From Luteibacter aegosomatissinici (GTDB taxonomy: Bacteria > Pseudomonadota > Gammaproteobacteria > Xanthomonadales > Rhodanobacteraceae), in NCBI RefSeq assembly GCF_023078495.1, contig NZ_CP095742.1, forward strand, positions 4,030,001-4,094,000: a stretch of 64,000 nucleotides of DNA, given 5' to 3'. Of this stretch, positions 17,346-25,562 are shown one piece after another. Both the position numbers and the translations under genes were made by a program. How positions within the stretch are numbered: position 1 is the stretch's first letter; each line of letters starts with the position of its first letter. The notes under the pieces were generated by a model that saw nothing but the letters and a program-made list of their open reading frames with translations, searched no databases and was not told where the DNA came from.

Positions 17346-18758
17346 ATGAGCAAGCAGACTGTCCTGGTCATCGACGACGAGCGGGACATCCGCGAGTTGT
17401 TGACCATCACTCTCGGTCGAATGGAACTCGACGTCGACGCCGTGGGGAGCGTCAGCGAGGCGCGGAACGCCCTGGCCAACCGCCGTTACGACCTGTGTTT
17501 CACCGACATGCGGCTGCCCGATGGCAGTGGCCAGGAGATCATTGAGCTGATCTCGGCCACGTACCCCGACATGCCGGTGGCCATGATCACCGCCTATGGC
17601 AACGTGGATGCGGCCGTGAACGCCCTGAAAGCGGGCGCGTTCGATTTCGTCTCCAAGCCGGTGGATATCCACCTGCTGCGCCGCCTGGTGAAGACGGCCC
17701 TGCGCCTTTCCGAGGAACGCCGCAGCGAAGCCGGGGCCAAGGCCGCCCCGGGCGCCGACCGCCTGATCGGCGATTCGCCGGTCATGGTCGAGGTGCGCGG
17801 CAAGATCGCCAAACTGGCCCGCAACCAGGCCCCGGTCTATATCGCCGGCGAATCCGGCGTGGGCAAGGAACTGGTGGCCCGGCTCATCCACGAACTGGGC
17901 CCACGCGCCACGGGCACCTTCGTGCCGGTGAACTGCGGTGCCATTCCCTCGGAACTGATGGAAAGCGAGTTCTTCGGCCACCGCAAGGGCAGCTTCACCG
18001 GTGCCCATGCCGACAAGGAAGGCCTGTTCCAGGCCGCTCATGGCGGCACGCTGTTCCTCGATGAAGTCGCCGAGCTGCCCCTGCACATGCAGGTGAAGCT
18101 GCTGCGCGCCATCCAGGAAAAGGCCGTGCGCCCCATCGGCGGCCGCGACGAAATTCCCGTGGACGTGCGCATCCTGTCCGCCACGCACAAGAACCTCGCC
18201 GCGCTGGTCGAGCAGGGCCAGTTCCGCCAGGATCTGTTCTACCGCATCAACGTGATCGAGCTGCGCGTGCCGCCGCTGCGGGAACGCCGCGGTGACGTGC
18301 CGCGCCTGGCCGATTTCATCCTGCGCCAGCTCGCCGTGGAATCCGGCGGCGCACCGGGCAAGCTCAAGCCTGATGCGCTGGCCGCCCTGGAGGCCTACCA
18401 ATTCCCGGGCAACGTACGCGAGCTGGAGAACATCCTCGAACGCGCCATGGCCATGTGCGAAGGCGACACGATCGAGGCCGATGACCTGATGCTGCCGCAG
18501 CGTACGGCCATGCCGGGCGATGTGGCACCTGCCGCCATCGGCGCACCGGTGCCCGTTGCCGGCGTGCCGGCGGGCTCGCCCGCACCGCGCAACCCTGCGG
18601 CGGATGGTTCGCTCGAGGACTACATCACCAACATCGAGCGCGACACGATCATCAAGGCCCTGGAAGAGTCCCGCTACAACAAGACCGCCACCGCCAAGAA
18701 GCTCGGCATCACCTTCCGCGCGCTGCGCTACAAGCTGAAGAAGCTCGGCATCGACTGA
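17346..18758 (+). CDS. pilR: Sigma-54 response regulator PilR
   Basis: 470 residues. The receiver domain (1-120) holds the phospho-Asp in LCFTDMRLPDGSG and the conserved Lys in FVSKPVD. The AAA+ domain has Walker A GESGVGKELVAR, the sigma-54 contact loop as GSFTGAH and Walker B GGTLFLDEVAEL. A Pro/Ala-rich linker leads to a Fis-type HTH (TATAKKLGITFRALRYKLKK). PilR activates pilA from a sigma-54 promoter in relatives. The gene starts 68 bases after pilS. No pilin gene lies in the window, so its target is elsewhere. Confidence 0.95.
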   Translation: MSKQTVLVIDDERDIRELLTITLGRMELDVDAVGSVSEARNALANRRYDLCFTDMRLPDGSGQEIIELISATYPDMPVAMITAYGNVDAAVNALKAGAFDFVSKPVDIHLLRRLVKTALRLSEERRSEAGAKAAPGADRLIGDSPVMVEVRGKIAKLARNQAPVYIAGESGVGKELVARLIHELGPRATGTFVPVNCGAIPSELMESEFFGHRKGSFTGAHADKEGLFQAAHGGTLFLDEVAELPLHMQVKLLRAIQEKAVRPIGGRDEIPVDVRILSATHKNLAALVEQGQFRQDLFYRINVIELRVPPLRERRGDVPRLADFILRQLAVESGGAPGKLKPDALAALEAYQFPGNVRELENILERAMAMCEGDTIEADDLMLPQRTAMPGDVAPAAIGAPVPVAGVPAGSPAPRNPAADGSLEDYITNIERDTIIKALEESRYNKTATAKKLGITFRALRYKLKKLGID

Positions 18759-18785
18759 TGCCAATCATCACGGGTGCGACTCCAA

Positions 18786-18813
18786 TGTAGGAGCGCACCC
18801 TGTGCGCGACATC
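18786..18813 (+). repeat. Single REP unit (GCGCAC type)
   Basis: Head TGTAGGAGC, stem GCGCAC-CCT-GTGCGC, tail GACATC. It lies 28 bases past the pilR stop, between convergent genes. Confidence 0.8.
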
Positions 18814-18825
18814 TTTCGCGACAAC

Positions 18826-19200
18826 CTACGCCATCTTCTTCAACACCCGCCGCGCCACCCACCACCCGTGCGCACGCCTGCCAGCCACCCACGCGCCCCA
18901 GTAGAGCGCACAAGCCGCTGCCGCATTTGCCCACAGCTGCCAATGCAGGCCCCAGCTCCTGACCATCTCAACATCCTGCGCAGGAAAACTCCCTAGGGAT
19001 GTGTAGAACAACGGGAACATCCACACCGCTCGCAACGCATCGAAGAACCACGCGTCGACGCAAGGCAGGTCATAGCAGCTGGTCTGCACCCCAAGGATCG
19101 CCACGGCACCCAGGCAGTGGCCAAGCCATGCACCCACGAAGATGGCGCCGCGCGTCTTCCACGCCATCGCCACCCGTATCGATTCCGGATTCCACGTCAT
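18826..19200 (-). CDS. Small hypothetical membrane protein
   Basis: 124 residues. About three hydrophobic segments are visible (GAIFVGAWLGHCLGAVAILG, RAVWMFPLFYTSLG, ANAAAACALYWGAWVAG), with a basic C-terminus (VARRVLKKMA). I do not recognise a family. Frame, length and hydrophobic pattern are consistent with a real inner-membrane protein; it converges with pilR. No neighbour suggests a role. Confidence 0.6.
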   Translation of the reverse strand: MTWNPESIRVAMAWKTRGAIFVGAWLGHCLGAVAILGVQTSCYDLPCVDAWFFDALRAVWMFPLFYTSLGSFPAQDVEMVRSWGLHWQLWANAAAACALYWGAWVAGRRAHGWWVARRVLKKMA

Positions 19201-19359
19201 CCCACGCCCACCCTTTGCCCGTTGAACCTGCGCCTGCAGGAACGGAAAGGTTAATCAGCGGGTTCGGCGGAAAGATATGGAAGGATTCTGAAAAATCGGT
19301 CGGATTTAAGCCCACCTGGCGCAGGCGGCACTCGCCAACGCTGCACCCGGCCAAAGGAA

Positions 19360-19833
19360 TCAGAGCGCGTTGTAGTGAGATACCGAGGCTTCGAGTAAAG
19401 CGACAAGGTCGGCTCCCTGATAACGAACGCCTTGCTTCTGAAAGATCCCGTCGCCCATCACAATCTCAAAAGGACCGCCGCTTGCCGCCGCATCAATCCG
19501 GATCGCGATGTAGCACCCGGATCTGGCCACACGGTCGATCATCGCTAAAAGGTCTGCGAGGCGAACTATGCTTGGCTCGTCTTGGCCAGGGGCCGAAGCA
19601 GGATCAGTGGGGAACACCTCGCGCAATATCAGCGACAAGTCCGCCCCGTCAAATCGCCGCGTCGCCTCATAATCGGGAAAGGCATCAATGCCAACCGTAT
19701 AGATCTTGCCGTTCTCGCGCAGACCGTCGAATTTGATCAGAACCGGAAACGTCGTGAGTGCGTACGCTACTGCCCTACCAAATAGCCATGCAATCTCACG
19801 CCAGCTTTTGCCCTGGCCGCACTGACAATTCAT
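19360..19833 (-). CDS. Hypothetical protein
   Basis: 157 residues, mixed alpha/beta composition, no signal peptide or membrane segment. The N-terminus has two Cys close together (MNCQCGQGKSW). Not recognised. Its ATG immediately follows the TGA of a probably broken upstream frame (TGAATG), suggesting former translational coupling. The region has lower GC and weaker codon bias than the neighbours, typical of acquired DNA. A role as a toxin-immunity-type protein is possible but not supported directly. Confidence 0.6.
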   Translation of the reverse strand: MNCQCGQGKSWREIAWLFGRAVAYALTTFPVLIKFDGLRENGKIYTVGIDAFPDYEATRRFDGADLSLILREVFPTDPASAPGQDEPSIVRLADLLAMIDRVARSGCYIAIRIDAAASGGPFEIVMGDGIFQKQGVRYQGADLVALLEASVSHYNAL

Positions 19834-20084
19834 TCATACGTCCTCGGTGGCGACCCATTCGAAGGTGTCAGTGACCTTGAAGTCGCCCCGCCGCTTCTGG
19901 CGCGGAATGCAGAACGTCGATCAGCCGGATCGCAATGCCCGCCAGCATCCAATATCTCAATCGCCGCCCCCTTCCCCCTGGCAAAGATATCGATCGCATG
20001 TACCGGCGAATGCCGGCTGCGAGAACTTAAGGTGCTGACGGATTCCGTGTCAATGGCCCATAAATACAAGACCGAACGCGCCAT
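19834..20084 (-). pseudogene. Probable frameshifted remnant upstream of the hypothetical gene
   Basis: From ATG 20084 one frame gives a protein-like N-terminus (MARSVLYLWAIDTESVS ... GKGAAIEILDAGG), then turns into arginine/serine-rich text. Another frame over 19834-19890 reads GDFKVTDTFEWVATEDV and stops exactly where the next gene begins. This suggests one small gene broken by an indel. Low certainty; no homologue recognised. Confidence 0.3.
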
Positions 20085-20218
20085 GGCAAAAGTTACGATA
20101 TGCTGGGGATCACCCCGCGTCGAATGCCAGTGACCTGCAAAGGCCCTCGTGATGGTTGTCGGCGCAGGGCATCGCAAGCATCGCCCGGCCCACAAATGCC
20201 TAACCAAGGAGAGGAAGC

Positions 20219-20548
20219 ATGACGCGAGCCGGAAAGTTCTCTATCGCTATCAACACCGCTTGCTTTGGGCTGGTTGCCTGGCTGTCATCCAACACCTGGG
20301 CACCCGAAGGGGCTGAGAGCATGACGCCGGCCGGGTTTGACGTCATGCTTTGGGTGCTTGTTGCGTTACCGCTAACTGCCGTAGCACTAGTGACCAACAT
20401 CATTTGGTTCGTGCGCTTCATACGCAACAGGCGGCGCAGTGTCACCACGCATATGGGCCAGGAAGGAGCCTGCCTCCTCCTCATCGGCATGGCCTGGGGA
20501 GTCCTTGTAGTCGTTGACCACGTCTGCGGCTATCGCGGTTCACTCTGA
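20219..20548 (+). CDS. Small hypothetical membrane protein
   Basis: 109 residues with an AAGGAGAGG ribosome site right before the ATG. Three hydrophobic segments (INTACFGLVAWLSS, VMLWVLVALPLTAVALVTNI, ACLLLIGMAWGVLVVVDHV) with a basic loop (RFIRNRRR) between the second and third. No family recognised. It converges with the next small gene. Confidence 0.65.
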   Translation: MTRAGKFSIAINTACFGLVAWLSSNTWAPEGAESMTPAGFDVMLWVLVALPLTAVALVTNIIWFVRFIRNRRRSVTTHMGQEGACLLLIGMAWGVLVVVDHVCGYRGSL

Positions 20549-20563
20549 ATAACGCTACCAAAC

Positions 20564-20872
20564 CTACCTTGCCAGTGGCGTCGCCTGGAGCAAATAGATA
20601 AACGCCGCGAAGGCGATCAGCGAAACGATCATCAGGCAACGCGCCCGCAGGATCGCACTGCGAGTCTCGTCCGTGTCAGGGATGACCGCTCCCCCCGTCA
20701 GATAGACCTTCAGCAGAAGTGATCGGTCAGAGCGTGAAAAGATAGTCCCTTCGACGCGCTTTCCATTGATCGTTCCGGCATTCCTGCCAAGCCTTCTGAC
20801 GAATGCCGCGGTGCTCGCGAGATAGGCGCCATTTGACGCTACGACGACAAGGAAAGCCAGGAGCAAGAGCAC
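20564..20872 (-). CDS. Small hypothetical membrane protein
   Basis: 102 residues with a hydrophobic segment at each end (LLLLAFLVVVASNGAYLAS and MIVSLIAFAAFIYLLQA) and a roughly 50-residue soluble loop between them. Not recognised. Convergent with the preceding gene, 15 bases apart. Confidence 0.6.
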   Translation of the reverse strand: MLLLLAFLVVVASNGAYLASTAAFVRRLGRNAGTINGKRVEGTIFSRSDRSLLLKVYLTGGAVIPDTDETRSAILRARCLMIVSLIAFAAFIYLLQATPLAR

Positions 20873-20883
20873 CCTTCACCTCA

Positions 20884-21045
20884 ATCGTTGCCGTCATTCG
20901 TAGCTACATAGCGCACACCGTCGATCGCTGCAATACTGTCGGCTTCCAAATCCTCGAGTTCCCACAGCAAACTTACATCTACCCTTACCCCAGGGTGGCG
21001 TGGTGCGCATCGTTGGCGATGGAGGGCTGGATCGACTTCGCGTAG
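20884..21045 (+). pseudogene. C-terminal remnant of a paralogue of the following gene
   Basis: The frame ending at 21045 reads EFPQQTYIYPYP...WCASLAMEGWIDFA. It lines up with AFPQHTYLCPFP...WCASLTFEGDFYFA at the end of the next gene, with half of 28 positions identical. Only about 53 residues remain and no start is apparent. A minus-strand frame over 20881-21087 is open too but lacks such a match. Confidence 0.5.
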
Positions 21046-21069
21046 GCCCCGTACCAAGCGCAATGAGGG

Positions 21070-21537
21070 ATGGTCGTGCCATTTCAAAGCATTGAGGACG
21101 AAGTCCTCGCATCGCTGCAGGATTACCTGGAATCAGGCCGGCTGGCGGTTATGGGAAAAGCCGATCCCGTGTTCGAAGCGCTTGGCGCGGCTTTCCCCGT
21201 CCCGATCAACCGTATCGCTTTCTGGGACATCCCTGGCCACATGAAGGGCGGCGGCGATCGCGGGCCTGACGTTCAACAGGCGTTTGCCGCCTTTGTCCGT
21301 GGCATCGTCCAGCGCGATGGACTCGGCGGCGAGATCGTTGCGATAGGCGATAACTTCGTCAACGTCGCGATACGTGGGAACATCGAGGACGTGCTTGAGG
21401 CCATGCCCATGATCGCCGCTTTTCCGCAGCACACGTATCTCTGCCCGTTCCCCAATCCGAGCTGGTGTGCGAGCCTGACGTTTGAGGGCGATTTTTATTT
21501 TGCTTATGCGCCCACTGAGATAAGGACCGTGCCCTAA
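21070..21537 (+). CDS. Hypothetical protein with WCASL-x2-EG motif (immunity-like)
   Basis: 155 residues, acidic, no signal peptide. Its C-terminal AFPQHTYLCPFPNPSW followed by CASLTFEGDFYFA resembles a common pattern in small cytosolic proteins found in toxin-immunity arrays; I cannot name the family. GTG at 21076 has a better-spaced GAGGGA site than ATG 21070, so the start may be two codons later. A truncated paralogue lies directly upstream, as expected for duplicated immunity genes. No toxin gene is visible nearby. Confidence 0.6.
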   Translation: MVVPFQSIEDEVLASLQDYLESGRLAVMGKADPVFEALGAAFPVPINRIAFWDIPGHMKGGGDRGPDVQQAFAAFVRGIVQRDGLGGEIVAIGDNFVNVAIRGNIEDVLEAMPMIAAFPQHTYLCPFPNPSWCASLTFEGDFYFAYAPTEIRTVP

Positions 21538-21580
21538 AGGTGAATTCAGGGTTCGCCATTGGATGGACTGACGCGGGACC

Positions 21581-21601
21581 GATCGCGCGCTTGCGCGCGA
21601 T
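21581..21601. repeat. REP stem core without the GTAG head
   Basis: A perfect palindromic core GATCGCGCGC/TTGCGCGCGA with no TAGGAGC on either side. It lies six bases before the 3' end of the minus-strand hybrid kinase gene. Confidence 0.5.
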
Positions 21602-21606
21602 GCAGG

Positions 21607-23169
21607 TTACGAGGCGTTGATGCTTGCCTGGCTGGCTTCCAGCGCCTCGCGCACCTTCTTCAGCAACGCCCGTGACTGGATGGGCTTGTCGATGAGGTAG
21701 AGGTGCTTGATGTCGGGCAGCTCATCGAGGTTGGGCGGTGAACTGGGGCGAGCGAGGAGCAGCACCGCGCCCTTGTAACCGTGTTCGAGCAGTGCGGCGA
21801 GCGTGCGCACGCCGGTGAACAGGTTCATGTCCGCGTCCATCACCACGAGGTCGGGCACGCCGTGGGCTTCGATCCACTGCAGCGCGGCCGTGCCGCTTTG
21901 GCTCGCGCCGGCCTGGTAGCCGTAAGTGTCCAGGGTGTCGGTCAACAGCGATAGCTGTACCGCCTCTTCGACCACTACCAGCACGCGCTCGGCCTCGCCC
22001 TGCAGGTAGGGCTCGAGTACCGGCATCTCGCCCAGGTCACTCTCTTCCACGCCCAAGGGCAGGTACAGGTGGAACTCGGTGCCCTCCCCCAGCTTGCTCC
22101 GCACGCGCATCAAGCCACCGTGGCTCGCGACGATGCGCTTGCACGAAAGCAGGCCCAGGCCCGTGCCGGATTCCTTGGTGGTGAAGAACGGCTCGAACAG
22201 TCGTTGCAGCACTTCCGGCGACATGCCCGCGCCGGAATCGATCACCGAAAGCTTGAGGTAACGGCCGGGCGTGCGGCTTTCATCCTCACTGAAGAAATCA
22301 TCGGCCAGGGTGACCTGCGACGTCTCGATGCGCAGGCTGCCACCTTCGGGCATGGCCTGGATCGCGTTGAGGGTCAGGTTCAACAGGCACTGTTGCAGTT
22401 CGGTGTGGTTACCCTCGAACGCCACATCAGGGTCGTAAACATCCACCTGCATCTGGATCGTGCGCGGCACGCTGCCCTGTAGCAAAAGCTTCAACGCATC
22501 AGTCAGCGCCCCCAGCTTCACTTGCTCGGCACGGCGCGCGCCACGCGCGAACGAAAGCATCGACGAGACCATCTCCAGGCCGCGGCGACCGCAATCGCGC
22601 ACCAGGGCGCCAAGGCGGGCCAGGCGCGGGTCGTCCGCGTAGTCTTCCAGCGTATCGCCGGCCAGCAGCAACGGCTGCAGCAGGTTGCGCAGGTCGTGCG
22701 ACAACCCACCCGCCAGCAACGCCAGGCTCTCGAAGCGCTGCGCACGGATCAGTTCCTGCTCTGCGCGCGCACGCGCCTTCAACTCTTCGGCTTCGCGCAG
22801 CGCACGGCGCACGGCCGATGCCAGGCGCGCGGTGTTCTGTTTCAGGATGTAATCGGTCGCACCACTGCGCAGCGCTTCGATCGCTGCTTCTTCACCCAGC
22901 GTCGCCGAGATGAAAATAAAGGGCAGATCGATGGACCGGGCACGCAGGATCTGCAGCGCACGCTCGCCACTGAAGTGCGGCATGCTCAGGTCAGAGAGGA
23001 CGATATCGGGGCGGAACTCGTCCAGCGCCGCGACATACGCGGGCTCGTCGTCGACCAGCCGCACCTCGTACTCGAGGCCGTCGTCGTCCAGCTCCGACAA
23101 CACCAGCTCCGCATCGAGTTCACTATCCTCGACCTGCAGGATCCGGACCTTCTCGCTCTGCGCGTTCAT
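21607..23169 (-). CDS. REC-histidine kinase-REC hybrid regulator
   Basis: 520 residues. An N-terminal receiver (about 8-125; phospho-Asp in PDIVLSDLSMPHFSG) is followed by a dimerisation segment with a His in AGGLSHDLRNLLQPLLLAG, an ATPase domain (NLTLNAIQAMPEG, DSGAGMSPEV, FFTTKESGTGLGLL) and a second receiver (about 395-510; VVMDADMNLFTG) with a conserved-type Lys near LIDKPIQ. It is cytosolic, with no membrane segment and no DNA-binding domain. It follows the small response regulator by 16 bases in the same operon. It likely receives phosphate from the operon's sensor kinase and passes it on through its own receivers; direction is inferred. Confidence 0.9.
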   Translation of the reverse strand: MNAQSEKVRILQVEDSELDAELVLSELDDDGLEYEVRLVDDEPAYVAALDEFRPDIVLSDLSMPHFSGERALQILRARSIDLPFIFISATLGEEAAIEALRSGATDYILKQNTARLASAVRRALREAEELKARARAEQELIRAQRFESLALLAGGLSHDLRNLLQPLLLAGDTLEDYADDPRLARLGALVRDCGRRGLEMVSSMLSFARGARRAEQVKLGALTDALKLLLQGSVPRTIQMQVDVYDPDVAFEGNHTELQQCLLNLTLNAIQAMPEGGSLRIETSQVTLADDFFSEDESRTPGRYLKLSVIDSGAGMSPEVLQRLFEPFFTTKESGTGLGLLSCKRIVASHGGLMRVRSKLGEGTEFHLYLPLGVEESDLGEMPVLEPYLQGEAERVLVVVEEAVQLSLLTDTLDTYGYQAGASQSGTAALQWIEAHGVPDLVVMDADMNLFTGVRTLAALLEHGYKGAVLLLARPSSPPNLDELPDIKHLYLIDKPIQSRALLKKVREALEASQASINAS

Positions 23170-23185
23170 GCGTGCGTACCGCCCC

Positions 23186-23632
23186 TTACTCGCCGCCTGG
23201 GCGTTGATTGAGCACTGCCCAGAAGTGGCCGAGCGTCTGCACGGCCGTGAAGAATTGCTGCGCGTCCACCGGCTTGAGCACGTAGGCGTTCACGCCCAGG
23301 TCCCAGCTGCGGGCCAGGTCGCTTTCCTCGCGTGAGGAGGAAAGGATCACCACCGGCGTGCGCTTCCAGCGCTCGTCGCTGCGCAGTTCCTTCAACACTT
23401 CCAGGCCATCCTTACGCGGCATCTTGATGTCGAGAAGGATCACGGCCGGATCCTGTTCCTGCCGATCGGCATAGCGGCCGCGGCGGTTCAGCCAATCCAT
23501 GCAATCCACGCCGTCCTCCACGTGCACGACGGGGTTGGCGAGGTTCGCCTTGATCAGCGCCTCGGTCGCCATTTCGGCATCGAACGGGGAATCCTCGACA
23601 AGGAGGATGGTGCGAAGATCGGTATCGTTCAT
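23186..23632 (-). CDS. Single-domain response regulator (Rcp1-like)
   Basis: 148 residues, a receiver domain only: acidic pair in LLVEDSPFDAEM, phospho-Asp in VILLDIKMPRKDG, Thr/Ser in VVILSSSREESD and Lys in YVLKPVD. The long form with the extended loop is typical of Rcp1-type regulators paired with phytochrome-like or PAS kinases. Its ATG overlaps the stop of the sensor kinase by four bases, showing translational coupling. It has no output domain, so it acts by protein contact or phosphotransfer. Confidence 0.92.
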   Translation of the reverse strand: MNDTDLRTILLVEDSPFDAEMATEALIKANLANPVVHVEDGVDCMDWLNRRGRYADRQEQDPAVILLDIKMPRKDGLEVLKELRSDERWKRTPVVILSSSREESDLARSWDLGVNAYVLKPVDAQQFFTAVQTLGHFWAVLNQRPGGE

Positions 23633-25428
23633 GAGTCACCCAGGCGTGCGCCCGGCATATCGGACGCTGGCAGTGAAAAGTGGAAGGTGGCACCGCGGTC
23701 GGTCTCGCCCTCGGCCCACGTGCGGCCGCCATGGCGGGCGATGATGCGCCGCACGTTGGCAAGGCCAATGCCGTTGCCGGGGAATTCCGAAGCGCGGTGC
23801 AGGCGCTGGAACACGCCGAACAGTTTGCTTGCGTATTGCATGTCGAAACCGGCGCCGTTGTCGCGCACGGCAAACTCGTAGTCACCGGTACTGGTTCGCT
23901 CGACGTCGATGGAAACCCGGCCGACCTCACGATTGGCCGTGTACTTCACCGCGTTGCCCAACAGGTTCTGCCACACCGTGCGCAGCATGTTTTCATCGCC
24001 AATGACGATGGGCAGCGGTGCGATGGTCCACTCGATGCGGCGATCGCGGGCATCGGTTTCCACCAGCGCACGTGCCTCATCCACCAGCGATTGCATATCC
24101 ACCGGCTGCAGGCGCAGCGCGCCGCGGCCCAGGCGTGAGAACACCAGCAGGTCATCGATGAGCTGGGCCATGCGCTTCGACGAGCTGCTGATCACATCGA
24201 TGTAGTGACGCACGCGGTCGTCCGCCTGGTCACCCAGATGCGCCTCGAGCTTGCCGGCAAAGCCTGAGATGTGCCGCAGCGGGGCGCGCAAGTCGTGCGA
24301 GACCGAATAGCTGAAAGCCTCCAGCTCGCGATTCACATCCGAGACCTGCTCCACCTTGCCCTCGAGCTGGCGGTTCAGTTCGGTCACTTTCTGCTCGACC
24401 AGGGCGCGCGCCGTGATATCGCTCACCGTGATGAGGACGGCTGGGCTATCGGTATCGGGCAGCGCGATGCGCCGCGCATTGATCACCACGAAGCGGTCGA
24501 TGCCATCGACAGTGCGCTGGGTGAGTTCGTAATCCCATAGCTCGCGATCGCGTGCCACCACATCATTCAGCCGTTGCAACAGCGCCATGTCATCCCAGGC
24601 GCCGTTGCCGATCGAGCGCAGCGGCATGTGTGCCTGCTCGTCATCGGTGTCGTAGCCATAGAGCTCGGCGAACGCCGCATTGACCAACAGCGTGCGCAGC
24701 TCGCCATCGAGCATGACGATGGGCTCGCGTACGGCCTGGACGATGAGCTGCGACCGCTTCACCGCTTCCGCTTCGCGCGTTTCGGCGGCCAGGCGGATCG
24801 AAATCTGCCGTTCGGAGACCACGACCACGATAACCAGCAGCGCGATCTGCGCCAGCGCGGCCACGCCAAGCACCACGCGGTTATCGGTAGCGGTGCCGCG
24901 CGCGTTCGCGCGGCGCTCTTCCTGCAGCTTCGATTCTTCGGCCAGGATATCGACCACCCGCTCGCGGAACGGGAACATCTGCCGGGCGTCTTCCATGATG
25001 GCGAAGGCCCCTGCGCGATCGCCCGCGCGGATCCGCTCAAGGGCTTCCTTGGTCAGCTTCAACCGGCCGTTAGCGACGGATTCCAGGCCGCCAATACGGG
25101 CCACCTGGTCGGGGTTATCGGCGACGGTTTCGCGCAGGCTCGCCAGGATGGCGGGCAGCCGGGTCTCCGGCATGAGCGCGCGTTCTTCCAGGTCCTTGTC
25201 CAGCGTACCGCCGGCGGCCAGCGTATACACGGCGGCTTCGCTGCTACGCAGGATCGCATCGGCCCGGTAGATGCTGGCCTTGATATCGGCGGTATGGGTC
25301 ACCCAATCGCGCGAGCTCAGTGCCTGCTCGGAACTGGAGCGCGTGATGAAGTAAGGCAAAGCGACGCTGACCAGCACCGCGGCTAACAAGCCGACGATGC
25401 GCCAGCGCACTCCAACGCGTTTGATCAT
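23629..25428 (-). CDS. Membrane sensor histidine kinase with CHASE3-like and PAS domains
   Basis: 599 residues from MIKRVGVRW (GAAGG just upstream; an in-frame ATG at 25491 adds an unlikely leader). TM1 (about 10-28), a periplasmic helical CHASE3-like domain (about 35-185), TM2 (VALAQIALLVIVVVV), a PAS domain (QAVREPIVMLDGELRTLL), a coiled coil, HisKA with SYSVSHDLRAPLRHISG, and HATPase (WQNLLGNAVKYT, RDNGAGFDMQYASKLF). The GFDMQYASKLFGVFQRLH form is usual in bacteriophytochrome-like kinases, although no PHY/GAF domain is present. It heads a three-gene phosphorelay operon. The signal is unknown. Confidence 0.92.
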   Translation of the reverse strand: MIKRVGVRWRIVGLLAAVLVSVALPYFITRSSSEQALSSRDWVTHTADIKASIYRADAILRSSEAAVYTLAAGGTLDKDLEERALMPETRLPAILASLRETVADNPDQVARIGGLESVANGRLKLTKEALERIRAGDRAGAFAIMEDARQMFPFRERVVDILAEESKLQEERRANARGTATDNRVVLGVAALAQIALLVIVVVVSERQISIRLAAETREAEAVKRSQLIVQAVREPIVMLDGELRTLLVNAAFAELYGYDTDDEQAHMPLRSIGNGAWDDMALLQRLNDVVARDRELWDYELTQRTVDGIDRFVVINARRIALPDTDSPAVLITVSDITARALVEQKVTELNRQLEGKVEQVSDVNRELEAFSYSVSHDLRAPLRHISGFAGKLEAHLGDQADDRVRHYIDVISSSSKRMAQLIDDLLVFSRLGRGALRLQPVDMQSLVDEARALVETDARDRRIEWTIAPLPIVIGDENMLRTVWQNLLGNAVKYTANREVGRVSIDVERTSTGDYEFAVRDNGAGFDMQYASKLFGVFQRLHRASEFPGNGIGLANVRRIIARHGGRTWAEGETDRGATFHFSLPASDMPGARLGDS

Positions 25429-25519
25429 GCCTTCGTCATCCCCACGACGACTCCTGCCTGGTGTGAAAAGGCATTGTAATCGCTGCGCCAATACCTGAGG
25501 TCAAAGGCGGTATTGGCGC

Positions 25520-25542
25520 CACGGGGCCGTGAAGGCCCCGTG
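25520..25542. terminator. GC hairpin between the GH92 gene and the sensor-kinase gene
   Basis: A perfect 9-bp stem CACGGGGCC / GGCCCCGTG with loop GTGAA, 20 bases past the GH92 stop on the minus strand. No T run follows, so termination is uncertain. Confidence 0.4.
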
Positions 25543-25562
25543 ACGGGGGGATGGCTTGACGC

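Noticed and set aside
20881-21087. Minus-strand open frame with protein-like C-terminal half
   Set aside because: First half is arginine-rich shadow; the plus strand shows clear similarity to the following gene.
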